Shown piece by piece: positions 54,526 to 62,688 of a stretch of 64,000 bases of DNA. How positions within the stretch are numbered: the stretch's first letter is position 1; each line of letters opens with the position of its first letter. This DNA is from Pseudonocardia oroxyli (GTDB lineage: Bacteria; Actinomycetota; Actinomycetes; Mycobacteriales; Pseudonocardiaceae), in the NCBI RefSeq assembly GCF_900102195.1, contig NZ_FNBE01000008.1:1-64000 (forward strand), in the 5' to 3' direction. The translations under genes and the position numbers were made by a program. The notes under the pieces are model-generated. The model saw only the letters and a program-made list of their open reading frames with translations. It searched no databases and was not told the DNA's origin.

Positions 54526-55599
54526 GTGTCCCTCACCCTCGGCATCGTCGGGCTGCCCAACGTCGGCAAGTCGACCCTGTTCAACGCCCTGACGCGCAAC
54601 GACGTGCTCGCGGCGAACTACCCGTTCGCCACCATCGAGCCGAACGTCGGGGTGGTGCCGCTGCCGGACTCCCGCCTCGACACGCTGGCCGAGATGTTCG
54701 CCTCCGCCAAGGTCGTGCCCGCCACCGTGTCCTTCGTCGACATCGCCGGGATCGTGAAGGGGGCCAGCGAGGGCGCGGGCCTCGGCAACAAGTTCCTCGC
54801 CAACATCCGCGAGTCGGACGCGATCTGCCAGGTCGTCCGGGTCTTCACCGACGACGACGTGGTGCACGTCGACGGCCGCGTGGACCCGGCGTCGGACATC
54901 GAGACCATCGCGACCGAGCTGATCCTCGCCGACCTGCAGACCCTGGAGAAGGCGGTGCCGCGCCTGACCAAGGAGGCGCGGATGCAGAAGGACCGCAAGG
55001 TCGTCCTCGAGGCCGCGGAGGCCGCCGTCGAGGTGCTGAACGGTGGGAGGACCCTGTTCGCCGCGAAGGTGGATGCCGAGCCGCTGCGCGAGCTGACCCT
55101 GCTCACCACCAAGCCCTTCCTCTACGTGTTCAACGCGGACGAGGGCGTGCTCACCGACGACGCCAGGCGCAAGGAGCTGACCGACCTGGTCGCCCCGGCC
55201 GAGGCGGCCTTCCTGGACGCGAAGGTCGAGTCCGAGCTGCTGGAGCTGGACGAGGAGTCCGCGCGCGAGCTGCTGGAGTCCATCGGCCAGCCCGAGCCCG
55301 GCCTCTACTCGCTGGCCCGCGCGGGCTTCCGCACCCTCGGCCTGCAGACCTACCTGACCGCGGGCCCCAAGGAGGCCCGGGCCTGGACGATCCACCAGGG
55401 CGACACCGCCCCCCAGGCCGCCGGCGTGATCCACTCGGACTTCGAGAAGGGCTTCATCAAGGCCGAGATCGTCTCCTTCGACGACCTCGTCGAAGCCGGC
55501 TCCATGGCCGCCGCCAAGGCCGCGGGCAAGGTGCGCATGGAGGGCAAGGACTACGTGATGCAGGACGGAGACGTGGTCGAGTTCCGGTTCAACGTCTAG
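54526..55599 (+). CDS. ychF: Redox-regulated ATPase YchF
   Basis: A 357-aa Obg-like P-loop protein. G1 is GLPNVGKSTLFNAL, switch region ANYPFATIEPNVG, G3 DIAGIVKGASEGAGLGNKF, and the altered G4 typical of ATP-preferring YchF. A coiled-coil insert (about 130-200) and C-terminal TGS domain (TIHQGDTAPQAAGVIHSDFE) complete it. YchF binds ribosomes and modulates oxidative stress responses. Corresponds to Rv1112. Start chosen at the P-loop strand and -10 box. Confidence 0.95.
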   Translation: MSLTLGIVGLPNVGKSTLFNALTRNDVLAANYPFATIEPNVGVVPLPDSRLDTLAEMFASAKVVPATVSFVDIAGIVKGASEGAGLGNKFLANIRESDAICQVVRVFTDDDVVHVDGRVDPASDIETIATELILADLQTLEKAVPRLTKEARMQKDRKVVLEAAEAAVEVLNGGRTLFAAKVDAEPLRELTLLTTKPFLYVFNADEGVLTDDARRKELTDLVAPAEAAFLDAKVESELLELDEESARELLESIGQPEPGLYSLARAGFRTLGLQTYLTAGPKEARAWTIHQGDTAPQAAGVIHSDFEKGFIKAEIVSFDDLVEAGSMAAAKAAGKVRMEGKDYVMQDGDVVEFRFNV

Positions 55600-55786
55600 T
55601 GGTTGAGCCGGGCATCACGACCGGGGCGTTATCGCGAGACTCCGGGCGAGGTGGCTGCGTTGTCGAACCACCCCGACAGCGCACGGTTCCCGCTGAGGGG
55701 ACTCGAACGTCTGTCAGCCGGACTCGGACGCCTTGTTGCCGTTGAGCTGCTGTAACAGCCAAGAGGGCGACATCGAGAAGGTTGCC
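55600..55786 (-). other. Intergenic stretch with a degenerate tRNA-like segment
   Basis: On the minus strand, about 55767-55690, the segments AGCTCAACGGCAACAAGGC and GACGTTCGAGTCCCC resemble the D and T arms of a tRNA, with a 4-of-5 anticodon-stem match between them. T33 is missing and the T stem pairs poorly, so this is at best a decayed tRNA or attachment-site relic. Confidence 0.25.
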
Positions 55787-56308
55787 GTGCGCCCTCCCCA
55801 CCGCCGTCTCGCGACGTCCGCCGCCCTCCTCGCTCTCGCCACCTCGCTGGTCACCGGTTGCGGTGCCGCAGCCGAGGCCGTGAAGGACAGGCCCGAGACG
55901 GTAGCGGCGTCGACCGCCGTGACACCTGCCACGGCTCCCACATCGGCGGCCACTCCTGTCTCAACGGCCGCCGGCGCCGCGGAAACTCCCGCCCCGAGCG
56001 CAACCGGCAGCGCAGTGCCGATCCCGGCCGGGGTCACCGTGATCGAGGGGACGTCCTGGGCTGGCACCGACTCCGACGGCGACGCTTACGTTTACACGTT
56101 CAACCCCGGCGGCAGGTACGCGTACCAGAGCCCCAACGGCTCGTTCGGCGGCGACGATGACACCTGGGCTCAGACCGGCGACCAGCTTGTCATGAAGACC
56201 AGCGGCGGCTACGCGACCTACATCGGCACGGTAGGGGACGGCGTGATCTCGGGTACCGCCTCGAACATCCAGGGCCGCACCTGGACCTGGACCGCGAAGC
56301 AGCAATGA
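55787..56308 (+). CDS. Putative lipoprotein
   Basis: A 173-aa exported protein. The signal peptide ends in the lipobox LVTGC (cysteine about residue 25). A Thr/Ala/Pro linker (about 40-80) precedes a C-terminal beta domain with TVIEGTSWAGTDSDGDAYVY, NPGGRYAYQSPNGSF and TYIGTVGDGVISGTASN, ending in GRTWTWTAKQQ. The family is not recognized; a small beta-rich fold is likely. GAGAAGG lies 6 nt before the GTG at 55787. The gene and flanks (55600-56460) look less GC-biased than the neighbours and interrupt conserved gene order, so acquisition is possible. Confidence 0.75.
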   Translation: MRPPHRRLATSAALLALATSLVTGCGAAAEAVKDRPETVAASTAVTPATAPTSAATPVSTAAGAAETPAPSATGSAVPIPAGVTVIEGTSWAGTDSDGDAYVYTFNPGGRYAYQSPNGSFGGDDDTWAQTGDQLVMKTSGGYATYIGTVGDGVISGTASNIQGRTWTWTAKQQ

Positions 56309-56461
56309 CCGGTCCGCGAGGTCCGCAGAAGCATGGACAACCCCCGATGGTTGTCAGTGACCGCCGACAAGCAATGAGCAGGTCAGAGTGGGTGCACGCA
56401 GACACTGTGCAGGTCAGGAGCGCGAGGAGATGGTTCCGCTTCACCGTCTAGGGAGCACCCC

Positions 56462-57289
56462 TCACCGCGATCCCGCCGCCACCAGCGTCGCGGTGAGGGG
56501 TTCGAGGGTGCTGGTCAGCTCGGCGAGCTCGGTGGGGGACAGGGCGGCGTAGGGGGCGGCGGCGAGGGCGTCGGTGCGGTCCTCGATGCGCTGCTTGGTC
56601 GCCCGGCCCTCGTCGGTGAACCGGCCGTCGGCGTCGACGAGCCCACGCTCCCGCAGGCCGCTCATGATCTCGCGCAGCCGCCGCTGGGGGAGGTGGTGGA
56701 TGCGTCCGAAGGACTCGGGCGGATGGATGCCGAACTCGAGGGCGGAGAGCACGTGGGCCTCCCCGCCGTCGACGCCCTCGGCGAGCAGGACGGCGTTGTG
56801 TCCGTCGCCCCGGTGTTCGCGCAGCATGGTGGCGGAGTGCCAGAGGCGGGCGACCGGGTCGCTCGGCACGGGCACGGTGCGCATGCCCGCATACATCACG
56901 CGGCCGTGCGTCGGCGCGCTCGTGGCGGCCTTCGTGGTCAGGTCGGCGGCGCGCACCAGGCCGGGTGAGCAGGCGAGCTCCGCGCCGAGGATCCGCCGCA
57001 CCGAGGCGGCGCTGCCCCGCTCGCGCGCGGCGAGCGACGCCTCGGGGGTCGCCGTCTCCCAGGCGCTGGGGATGTGTCGCGCGGCCTCGCCGTCTCCGAA
57101 GTTGTAGAACGCGGCGTGCACGACCTCCGCCGGCACCCGGCCGAGCGGTGCGGCCCGACTGGCGAAGTACCCGTCCCAGTAGGTGCGGTGGCCGAGCGCG
57201 GCCAGCTCCACGTTGCACTCGTCGGCGAGGAAGGTGACCAGGCAGATCGGCTCGAGGAGCTCGAACATGCGGCGCGCGGTGGATGTCAT
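56462..57289 (-). CDS. SCO6745-family protein
   Basis: A 275-aa protein, largely helical, with the pattern ARRMFELLEPICLVTFLADE, LGHRTYWDGYFASRAAPLG, and a C-terminal winged-helix-like part (RLREIMSGLRERGLVDADG, RFTDEGRATKQRIEDRTDAL). Members occur widely in actinobacteria and are of unknown function; the C-terminal half resembles a MarR-like winged helix. The ATG at 57289 has GGAGGGG 4 nt upstream. It is downstream of the LLM/HelD operon but separated by a terminator. Confidence 0.85.
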   Translation of the reverse strand: MTSTARRMFELLEPICLVTFLADECNVELAALGHRTYWDGYFASRAAPLGRVPAEVVHAAFYNFGDGEAARHIPSAWETATPEASLAARERGSAASVRRILGAELACSPGLVRAADLTTKAATSAPTHGRVMYAGMRTVPVPSDPVARLWHSATMLREHRGDGHNAVLLAEGVDGGEAHVLSALEFGIHPPESFGRIHHLPQRRLREIMSGLRERGLVDADGRFTDEGRATKQRIEDRTDALAAAPYAALSPTELAELTSTLEPLTATLVAAGSR

Positions 57290-57336
57290 GCCCCTCCGAC
57301 CGCGCGCGCCGCCCGAACTCATCGCGGAACGGGAAG

Positions 57337-57358
57337 GGGCGAGGCGTGTGCCTCGCCC
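57337..57358 (-). terminator. Hairpin after the LLM oxidoreductase gene
   Basis: Perfect 9-bp stem GGGCGAGGC/GCCTCGCCC with loop GTGT, 9 bp past the stop codon. Confidence 0.8.
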
Positions 57359-57367
57359 TCCCTCCGA

Positions 57368-58432
57368 TCAACGCCAGCCCAGCTCCGGGGCGACGTGCGT
57401 CAGGACGCTCTCGAGCACGTGGGCGTTGTAGTCGACGCCCAGCTGGTTCGGGACCGTCAGGAGCAGCGTGTCGGCCGCGGCGATGGCCTCGTCCTCGGCG
57501 AGCTCGGCGACGAGCTTGTCCGGCTCGCCCGCGTAGGTCTTGCCGAAGCGGGCGTTGCCGCCCTCGAGGTGGCCGACCTGGTCGGTGCTGTGCCGCTCCC
57601 GCCAGAACAGCTGCTTGTCCAGGTCGCTGACGATCGGGAAGATGCTGCGGCTCACCGACACCCGCGGTTCGCGGCTGTGTCCGGCGGCCTTCCACGCGTC
57701 CCGGTAGCGCTGGATCTGCTCGGCCTGCAGCTGGTGGAAGGGCACCCCGGTGTCCTCGGTGAGGAGGGTGGAGCTCATCAGGTTCATGCCCTGCTGGGCC
57801 GTCCACTCCGCCGTCGCGCGGCTCCCGGCGCCCCACCAGATGCGGTCGCGCAGCCCGGGGGCGTACGGCTCGACGCGCAGCAGGCCGGGCGGGTTGGGGA
57901 ACATCGGCCGCGGGTTGGGCCGGGCGAAACCCTCCCCGGAGAGCACCTCCAGGAACTTCGCCGTGTGCTCGCGCGCCAGCTCCGCACCCGCCGGGTCCGA
58001 GGCGTAGGGCTCGTACCCGAAGTACCGGAACCCGTCGATGACCTGCTCGGGGCTGCCCCGGCTGATGCCGAGCTGCAGCCTGCCGCTCGAGATCAGGTCG
58101 GCCGCGCCCGCGTCCTCGGCCATGTAGAGCGGGTTCTCGTAGCGCATGTCGATCACACCGGTGCCCAGCTCGATCCGGTTCGTGCGCGCGGCCGCGGCGC
58201 TGAGCAGCGGGAACGGCGACGCGAGCTGCTGCGCGAAGTGGTGCACCCGGTAGTAGGCGCCGTCCGCGCCCACCTCTTCGGCGGCCACGGCGAGCTCGAT
58301 CGACTGGAGCAGGGAATCCTGGGCCGACCGCACCATGGAGTGCGGGGAGTCCGCCCAGTGCCCGAAGGACAGGAACCCGATGTTCTTCACAGTTGAACGA
58401 ACAACCATCTGCGGTCTCTCATTCCCCGTCAT
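57368..58432 (-). CDS. LLM-class flavin-dependent oxidoreductase
   Basis: A 354-aa luciferase-like TIM-barrel enzyme. It opens with NIGFLSFGHWADSPHS, then VGADGAYYRVHHFAQQLASP, RIELGTGVIDMRYENPLYMA and ADLISSGRLQLGISRGSPEQ, the typical layout of FMN/F420-dependent LLM monooxygenases. Substrate unknown. The ATG at 58432 overlaps the HelD-type gene stop as ATGA; a second ATG at 58408 is possible. The tight coupling to HelD suggests a shared stress or antibiotic response. Confidence 0.9.
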   Translation of the reverse strand: MTGNERPQMVVRSTVKNIGFLSFGHWADSPHSMVRSAQDSLLQSIELAVAAEEVGADGAYYRVHHFAQQLASPFPLLSAAAARTNRIELGTGVIDMRYENPLYMAEDAGAADLISSGRLQLGISRGSPEQVIDGFRYFGYEPYASDPAGAELAREHTAKFLEVLSGEGFARPNPRPMFPNPPGLLRVEPYAPGLRDRIWWGAGSRATAEWTAQQGMNLMSSTLLTEDTGVPFHQLQAEQIQRYRDAWKAAGHSREPRVSVSRSIFPIVSDLDKQLFWRERHSTDQVGHLEGGNARFGKTYAGEPDKLVAELAEDEAIAAADTLLLTVPNQLGVDYNAHVLESVLTHVAPELGWR

Positions 58433-60711
58433 CGCCGCACGTGGACGAGCCCCAGGCGCCGGGTGGCGCGGGTGAGCGAGACGTACAGGTCGGCGGGGTT
58501 GCGGCGGCGGATCTCCTCGGGGTCCACGATCACCACGGCGTCGAACTCCAGGCCCTTCGCCGAGACGGGGGTGTGGAGCTCGACGGGTGCCCCCTCCAGT
58601 CCGGTGGGGTCCGCGGCGATGACCGCGAGGGTCCCCTCGGTGAGCGCCGCGGCCTCCGCCTCGACCAGCGCCCGCACCTCGGCGGCGGGGACCGTGCGCT
58701 CCCACGGCTGCTCGCCCGTCGAGCGGACGGAGCGGGCGGGCTCCCGGTCCGGGGCGAACTCGGCCAGCACCTCGGCGGCGAGGTCCATGATCTCCGACGG
58801 CGTCCGGTAGTTCACGGTGAGCGTGCGATAGGTCCACCGGTCGGCCAGGTGGGGGCCGAGCACGTCCGCCCAGGCGGCGGCCCCGGCGGGCGCGCTGCGC
58901 TGCGCGAGGTCCCCCACGGCGGTGATGGAGCGCGACGGACAGCGCCGCAGGAGCACGTGCCAGTCCATGGCGGACAGCTCCTGGGCCTCGTCGACGACGA
59001 GGTGCCCGTACCGCCAGTCCCGGTCGCCCGCCGCGCGCTCGGCCACGCTCGCGAGGTGGTCCGGGACGTGCCGAGCGGCCAGGACGTCCGCCGTGACGAA
59101 GTCCGTGGGGCGCAGCTCGTCCGGGTCCTCGCCCGCGAGGTTCCGGTCGGCCGACTCGATGATCGCCAGCACCTCGGCGGCGTACGCACTCTCCGGGTCC
59201 TCCGCGCGCCGGACGGGCACCGGGGGCTCGCCGAGCAGCTCGGCGAGCTCGTCGAGCAGCGGGGCGTCGGACACCGTCCACGGTGCGTGCGCGGGCCGAC
59301 CCAGCACCGGCGACGCCCCGGCCGCGGCGAGGCGCGCGGCGGAGGCGAACAGGTCCCGCAGGACCTGCCCGGCGCCCAGCACCGGCCACAGCTGCTCGAC
59401 GGCGTCGTGGAAGTCCGCGTTCGTCCGCAGCTCGTGGCGCAGGTCGGCCCGCAGCTCGGCGTCCAGCTCCGCCGCGCCCTCGGGCTCGACGTCCGGGATG
59501 CCCAGGTCGCGGAGCATCTCGACGAGCTCGGGCGGGTCCTCGAGGGTCCGGTCGAGCCGCTGCAGCCCCTGGTCGACGAGCAGCCCGCCGAGCACGTCCC
59601 GGAAGGTGGCGCGGGCGGCGTTGTGCACCAGCCCGGTGCCGCGGGCCCGGCAGCGGGCCTCGGCGGCCAGCGCCCGGTCCACCGTGACGGTCACGTCCTC
59701 CAGCTCGATCTCCAGCGGGGACCCGGGCAGCTCCTGGCGGTCCTCGACGGCCCGTCGCAGCACGTCGATCATCGCGAGGTCGCCCTTGATCCGGGCGGTC
59801 TCGGGCTCGTCCAGCGCGGTCGCGACCACGCCGTGCGCGAGCCTGCCCGGCGTCGTGAACACGACGGCCGACTCGCCCAGCGCGGGCAGCACCCCGCCGA
59901 CGTACCGCACGAAACCCGCGCTCGGGCCGACGACGAGCACGCCGCTGCGCGCCAGGCGTTCCCGGTGGCTGTAGAGCAGGTAGGCCGCCCGGTGCAGGGC
60001 GACGGCGGTCTTGCCCGTCCCCGGCCCGCCCTCGATCACGACGGTGCCGGACAGCGGGAGCCGGATGATCGCGTCCTGCTCCGCCTGGATGGTGGAGACG
60101 ATGTCCCGCATGGTGGAGCTGCGCGGCGCCTTCAGTGCGGCGAGCAGGGCGGGATCCGACGCGTGGCCGGAATCCGCGCTCGCCGCGAACACGTCGTCGT
60201 GGAAGTCCAGAATCCGCTCCGCGGGGGCGGTCCCGGCGATCTGGAAATGGCGCCTGCGCACCACTCCGAGCGGTTCCGCCAGGGTCGCGCAGTAGAAGGG
60301 CCGGGCCGCGGGCGCCCGCCAGTCGAGCAGGGCGCTCTCCCCGTCCGCGGGGTCGGTGAGCCCGATCCGACCGACGTAGGTGGTGGCCCCGTCGGTGCCG
60401 TCGAGCCGGCCGAAGCAGAGCCCGGAACGGGCGGCGGTCAACGCCCGGACCCGGTCCGACCAGCGGTGGACCGAGACGTCCCGCTCGTAGCGGGCACTGA
60501 GCTCGCCACCGGTCTCGGCGCCCAGCGAGCCGCGGGCCCGGGCCGAGGCCGCGGCGAGCTCGTCGCGCAGCAGCTGGTGCAGGTGGTGGAGTCGGGTCGT
60601 CTCGAGCTCGATCTCCGCCTCGACATCGGCCTTGACTTCGGGTCTGGTTACGTGCCCCCCGGGCGTGCTATCCTGAAAACGGACGCTGGCTTGGTGCTGC
60701 GCTGATCGCAC
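58429..60711 (-). CDS. HelD/HelR-type RNA polymerase-associated UvrD-like ATPase
   Basis: A 760-aa superfamily 1 protein. A long N-terminal coiled coil (about 20-70) precedes the 1A domain with Walker A GGPGTGKTAVALHRAAYLLY, motif II LVVDEAQELSAMDWH, motif IV/V TVNYRTPSEIMDLA and SAKGLEFDAVVIV, and motif VI LYVSLTRATRRLG. The N-terminal arm and the degenerate helicase core fit HelD/HelR, which remove stalled RNA polymerase from DNA; actinobacterial HelR also gives rifamycin tolerance. No canonical rifamycin-associated element is seen upstream. GTG at 60711 is the only good start and lies 5 nt after a TATCCT box. Confidence 0.9.
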   Translation of the reverse strand: MRSAQHQASVRFQDSTPGGHVTRPEVKADVEAEIELETTRLHHLHQLLRDELAAASARARGSLGAETGGELSARYERDVSVHRWSDRVRALTAARSGLCFGRLDGTDGATTYVGRIGLTDPADGESALLDWRAPAARPFYCATLAEPLGVVRRRHFQIAGTAPAERILDFHDDVFAASADSGHASDPALLAALKAPRSSTMRDIVSTIQAEQDAIIRLPLSGTVVIEGGPGTGKTAVALHRAAYLLYSHRERLARSGVLVVGPSAGFVRYVGGVLPALGESAVVFTTPGRLAHGVVATALDEPETARIKGDLAMIDVLRRAVEDRQELPGSPLEIELEDVTVTVDRALAAEARCRARGTGLVHNAARATFRDVLGGLLVDQGLQRLDRTLEDPPELVEMLRDLGIPDVEPEGAAELDAELRADLRHELRTNADFHDAVEQLWPVLGAGQVLRDLFASAARLAAAGASPVLGRPAHAPWTVSDAPLLDELAELLGEPPVPVRRAEDPESAYAAEVLAIIESADRNLAGEDPDELRPTDFVTADVLAARHVPDHLASVAERAAGDRDWRYGHLVVDEAQELSAMDWHVLLRRCPSRSITAVGDLAQRSAPAGAAAWADVLGPHLADRWTYRTLTVNYRTPSEIMDLAAEVLAEFAPDREPARSVRSTGEQPWERTVPAAEVRALVEAEAAALTEGTLAVIAADPTGLEGAPVELHTPVSAKGLEFDAVVIVDPEEIRRRNPADLYVSLTRATRRLGLVHVRR

Positions 60712-60724
60712 CCGTCAGGATAGC
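60667..60724. promoter_or_regulatory. Inverted repeat spanning the HelD-type start
   Basis: GCTATCCTGA (60667-60676) and its exact complement TCAGGATAGC (60715-60724) are 38 bp apart. The outer copy contains the putative -10 TATCCT (60722-60717, minus strand) 5 nt before the GTG. The inner copy lies within the first codons. Confidence 0.55.
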
Positions 60725-60753
60725 TTTTCCGCCCGTTCTCGGGCAATGATCCT

Positions 60754-61230
60754 TCATTTTTCCGTGCCGAGAGCACGCATCGCCCTGTCCAGGGTCGTGA
60801 ACACCTCGGACCCCCACTCGGGGTCCGGCCGGCCCGGTGCCGGGGCGTAGAGCCACCACACCGTGTCCCACGGATCCAGCATCCGGCCCAGCGTCGTCTC
60901 GCCGTAGAAGGGCGTCGGCGGCGTCACCACCTCGGCCCCGCGGGCCTCGCCCCGGGCGAGCACCTCCGCCACGTCGCGCACCCAGACCTGCAGCAATGCC
61001 GGTCGGGCGGGCCACCCCTCGCGGCGGTCGGCCACCATCAGGTCCACGTCGCCCACGCGGGCCTCGGCGTGGATCAGCGATCCGTCGGGCATCGGGGTCC
61101 GGGCCTCCGCGGTCTCGGACACCTCGAAGACGGAGATCACGAACTCCAGGAAGCCCGCGGCGTCGTCCACGATCACGAACGGGTTGAGCACCGCGCCCGC
61201 GCGCGGCACCTCGTCGGTCGGTAGCAGCAT
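60754..61230 (-). CDS. VOC (glyoxalase/bleomycin-resistance fold) protein
   Basis: A 158-aa protein with paired beta-alpha-beta-beta-beta modules: VLNPFVIVDDAAGFLEFVIS, then SLIHAEARVGDVDLMVADR; second half ALLQVWVRDVAEVLARGEAR, FYGETTLGRMLDPWDTVWWL. The E/H residues suggest a metal site (HAEARVGD). Similar to PhnB/DUF1428-like VOC proteins; substrate unknown. Confidence 0.85.
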   Translation of the reverse strand: MLLPTDEVPRAGAVLNPFVIVDDAAGFLEFVISVFEVSETAEARTPMPDGSLIHAEARVGDVDLMVADRREGWPARPALLQVWVRDVAEVLARGEARGAEVVTPPTPFYGETTLGRMLDPWDTVWWLYAPAPGRPDPEWGSEVFTTLDRAMRALGTEK

Positions 61231-61269
61231 GGACCCAGGATGGCCGCCATTGCGGCCGGGTTCCGTCCG

Positions 61270-61470
61270 CTAGCGGGCGACCTCGGCGAGCCGGCTGCGC
61301 AGATGGTCGACCAGCAGCAGCGAGGCGTAGTCCCGACCCTCGACGAGGTGGGTCCGCAGGGAGACGACCCCGCCGACGTCGTGCGCCACGACGTGTGGCC
61401 GGTCCAGCCCCTGGGCGCGCCCGCGGCCCGGGGCCCACCGCGCCGAGCGGGACCCCGGCCGGTGGACCCC
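61270..61470 (-). pseudogene. Fragment of an alpha/beta hydrolase
   Basis: An open minus-strand frame ending at TAG (61272-61270) reads AQGLDRPHVVAHDVGGVVSL followed by RTHLVEGRDYASLLLVDHLR. This matches the nucleophile-elbow region of haloalkane-dehalogenase/epoxide-hydrolase-like proteins, where the motif is usually GLDRPHVVAHDWGG. No start, oxyanion loop or downstream acid/His remain, so it is a gene remnant next to the aroG stop. Confidence 0.5.
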
Positions 61471-61474
61471 GCGG

Positions 61475-62539
61475 TCAGCGGCGCCGGGTGCGGACGGCGG
61501 CGGCCAGGTCGTCGAGCAGGGTCTCGGTGGTCGCCCAGTCCATGCACTTGTCGGTGATGGACTTGCCGTAGGTCAGCTCGCCCGAGAGCGGCTGGTTGCC
61601 CGCCTCGAGGAAGCTCTCCATCATCAGGCCGGTCACGCCGGTGTCGCCGCCCTCGATCCGCGCCGCGATCTCGCGCACGACCTCGGCCTGGCGGACGTGG
61701 TCCTTGCCGGAGTTGCCGTGGCTGGCGTCGACGACCACCCGCTGGGGCAGGCCCGCCCGGGCGAGCAGGTCGCGGGTCGCGGCGAGGTCGGCCGCGGTGT
61801 GGTTCGGGCCGGCCGAGCCGCCGCGCAGGATCACGTGGGCGTCCGGGTTGCCGGTGGTGCGCACGAGCGCGGCCAGGCCGTCCGCGTTGATCCCCATGAA
61901 CACGTGCGACGCGGCGGCGGCGCCGATGCCGTCGACGGCGACCTGGACGTCCCCGTCCGTGCCGTTCTTGATCCCGACCGGCATGGACAGTGCGCTGACC
62001 AGCTGGCGATGGACCTGCGAGGCGGCCGTCCGGGCACCGATGGACCCCCAGGTCACGATGTCGGAGAGGAACTGCGGAGTGATCGGGTCGAGGAACTCGC
62101 ACCCCACGGGCAGGCCCAGGGCCGTGATGTCGAGCAGCAGCCTGCGCGCGGTGCGCAGGCCGCGGTTGACGTCGAAGGTCTCGTCGAGCCCGGGGTCGTT
62201 GATCAGGCCCTTCCAGCCGACGGTCGACCGCGGCTTCTCGAAGTACGTCCGCATGACCACGCACAGGTCCCCGGAGAGCCGCTCCGCCCGTGCCGCCAGC
62301 CGCTGCGCGTAGTCGAGCGCCGCCTCGGGATCGTGGATCGAGCAGGGGCCGACGACCACGAGCAGGCGGTCGTCTCGGCCGTCGAGGATGTCGACGACGT
62401 CCGCCCGGCCGCGGGTGACGACGCTCGCCGCCCGGTCGTCCACGGGCAGCTCGTCCCGCAGCAGGGCGGGGGACAGCAGCGGGCTCATCCGGACGGTGCG
62501 GTGGGCGTCCAGCGTGGCGCGCGTATCGAGGGGTGACAT
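61475..62539 (-). CDS. aroG: Type I 3-deoxy-7-phosphoheptulonate (DAHP) synthase
   Basis: A 354-aa TIM barrel, the AroF/G/H-like type I enzyme that starts the shikimate pathway from PEP and erythrose 4-phosphate. Active-site motifs: VVGPCSIHDPEAALDYAQ, MRTYFEKPRSTVGWKGLIND, GIKNGTDGDVQVAVDG, LRGGSAGPNH and VVDASHGNSGKD. The length matches E. coli AroG. It follows a leader peptide with consecutive Tyr-Trp-Phe codons (62616-62681). The AGGA ribosome binding site can be hidden in a GGTCC/GGACC hairpin. Confidence 0.94.
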   Translation of the reverse strand: MSPLDTRATLDAHRTVRMSPLLSPALLRDELPVDDRAASVVTRGRADVVDILDGRDDRLLVVVGPCSIHDPEAALDYAQRLAARAERLSGDLCVVMRTYFEKPRSTVGWKGLINDPGLDETFDVNRGLRTARRLLLDITALGLPVGCEFLDPITPQFLSDIVTWGSIGARTAASQVHRQLVSALSMPVGIKNGTDGDVQVAVDGIGAAAASHVFMGINADGLAALVRTTGNPDAHVILRGGSAGPNHTAADLAATRDLLARAGLPQRVVVDASHGNSGKDHVRQAEVVREIAARIEGGDTGVTGLMMESFLEAGNQPLSGELTYGKSITDKCMDWATTETLLDDLAAAVRTRRR

Positions 62540-62546
62540 CTCAGGG

Positions 62547-62659
62547 GGTCCTTTCACGGACCGACCCTGGCGAGCCGGCCCGAACGGGTTTCCGGCTCTC
62601 GCGGGGATGGTGTGGTCAGCGCAGCATGGTGCGTGCCGACCCATCCCGGGCCGGCTCGC
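62547..62659 (-). promoter_or_regulatory. aroG leader attenuator with alternative pairings
   Basis: Read on the minus strand: element 1, GCGAGCCGGCCCG (62659-62647), directly follows the YWF codons. Element 3, CGGGCCGGCTCGC (62582-62570), is its perfect 13-nt complement. Element 2, GAGCCGG (62598-62592), can instead pair with CCGGCTC (62578-62572) inside element 3. A last hairpin GGTCC/GGACC (62562-62547) covers the aroG Shine-Dalgarno sequence. A ribosome stalled on YWF would cover element 1 and switch the fold. No T-run follows, so the readout may be translational or Rho-dependent. Confidence 0.7.
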
Positions 62660-62681
62660 TAAACCAGTATCGGCGCGCCAC
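62616..62681 (-). CDS. Aromatic leader peptide of aroG
   Basis: A 21-codon reading frame, GTG to TGA, translating as MARRYWFSEPARDGSARTML plus a final R. Codons 5-7 are TAC TGG TTT, i.e. Tyr-Trp-Phe in a row, the three end products of the pathway whose first enzyme lies 76 bp downstream. The GTG is 7 nt from the -10 box TAGGGT, as for leaderless transcripts. The codons after YWF form one arm of the attenuator. Too short to be conserved for enzymatic reasons; its role is inferred from position and composition. Confidence 0.78.
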   Translation of the reverse strand: MARRYWFSEPARDGSARTMLR

Positions 62682-62688
62682 GAGGATC

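Noticed and set aside
55690-55767. A functional tRNA gene on the minus strand
   Set aside because: The anticodon loop lacks T33, the T stem has two mismatches and the acceptor pairs only with wobble. Retained as a possible relic only.
60667-60760. Rifamycin-associated element upstream of the HelD-type gene
   Set aside because: The long GC-rich palindromic element known from rifamycin-inducible genes is not present; only the GCTATCCTGA inverted repeat is.
61240-61557. Plus-strand 105-codon frame in the gap after aroG
   Set aside because: No domain or ribosome binding site, and it is antisense to the hydrolase remnant and the aroG end.
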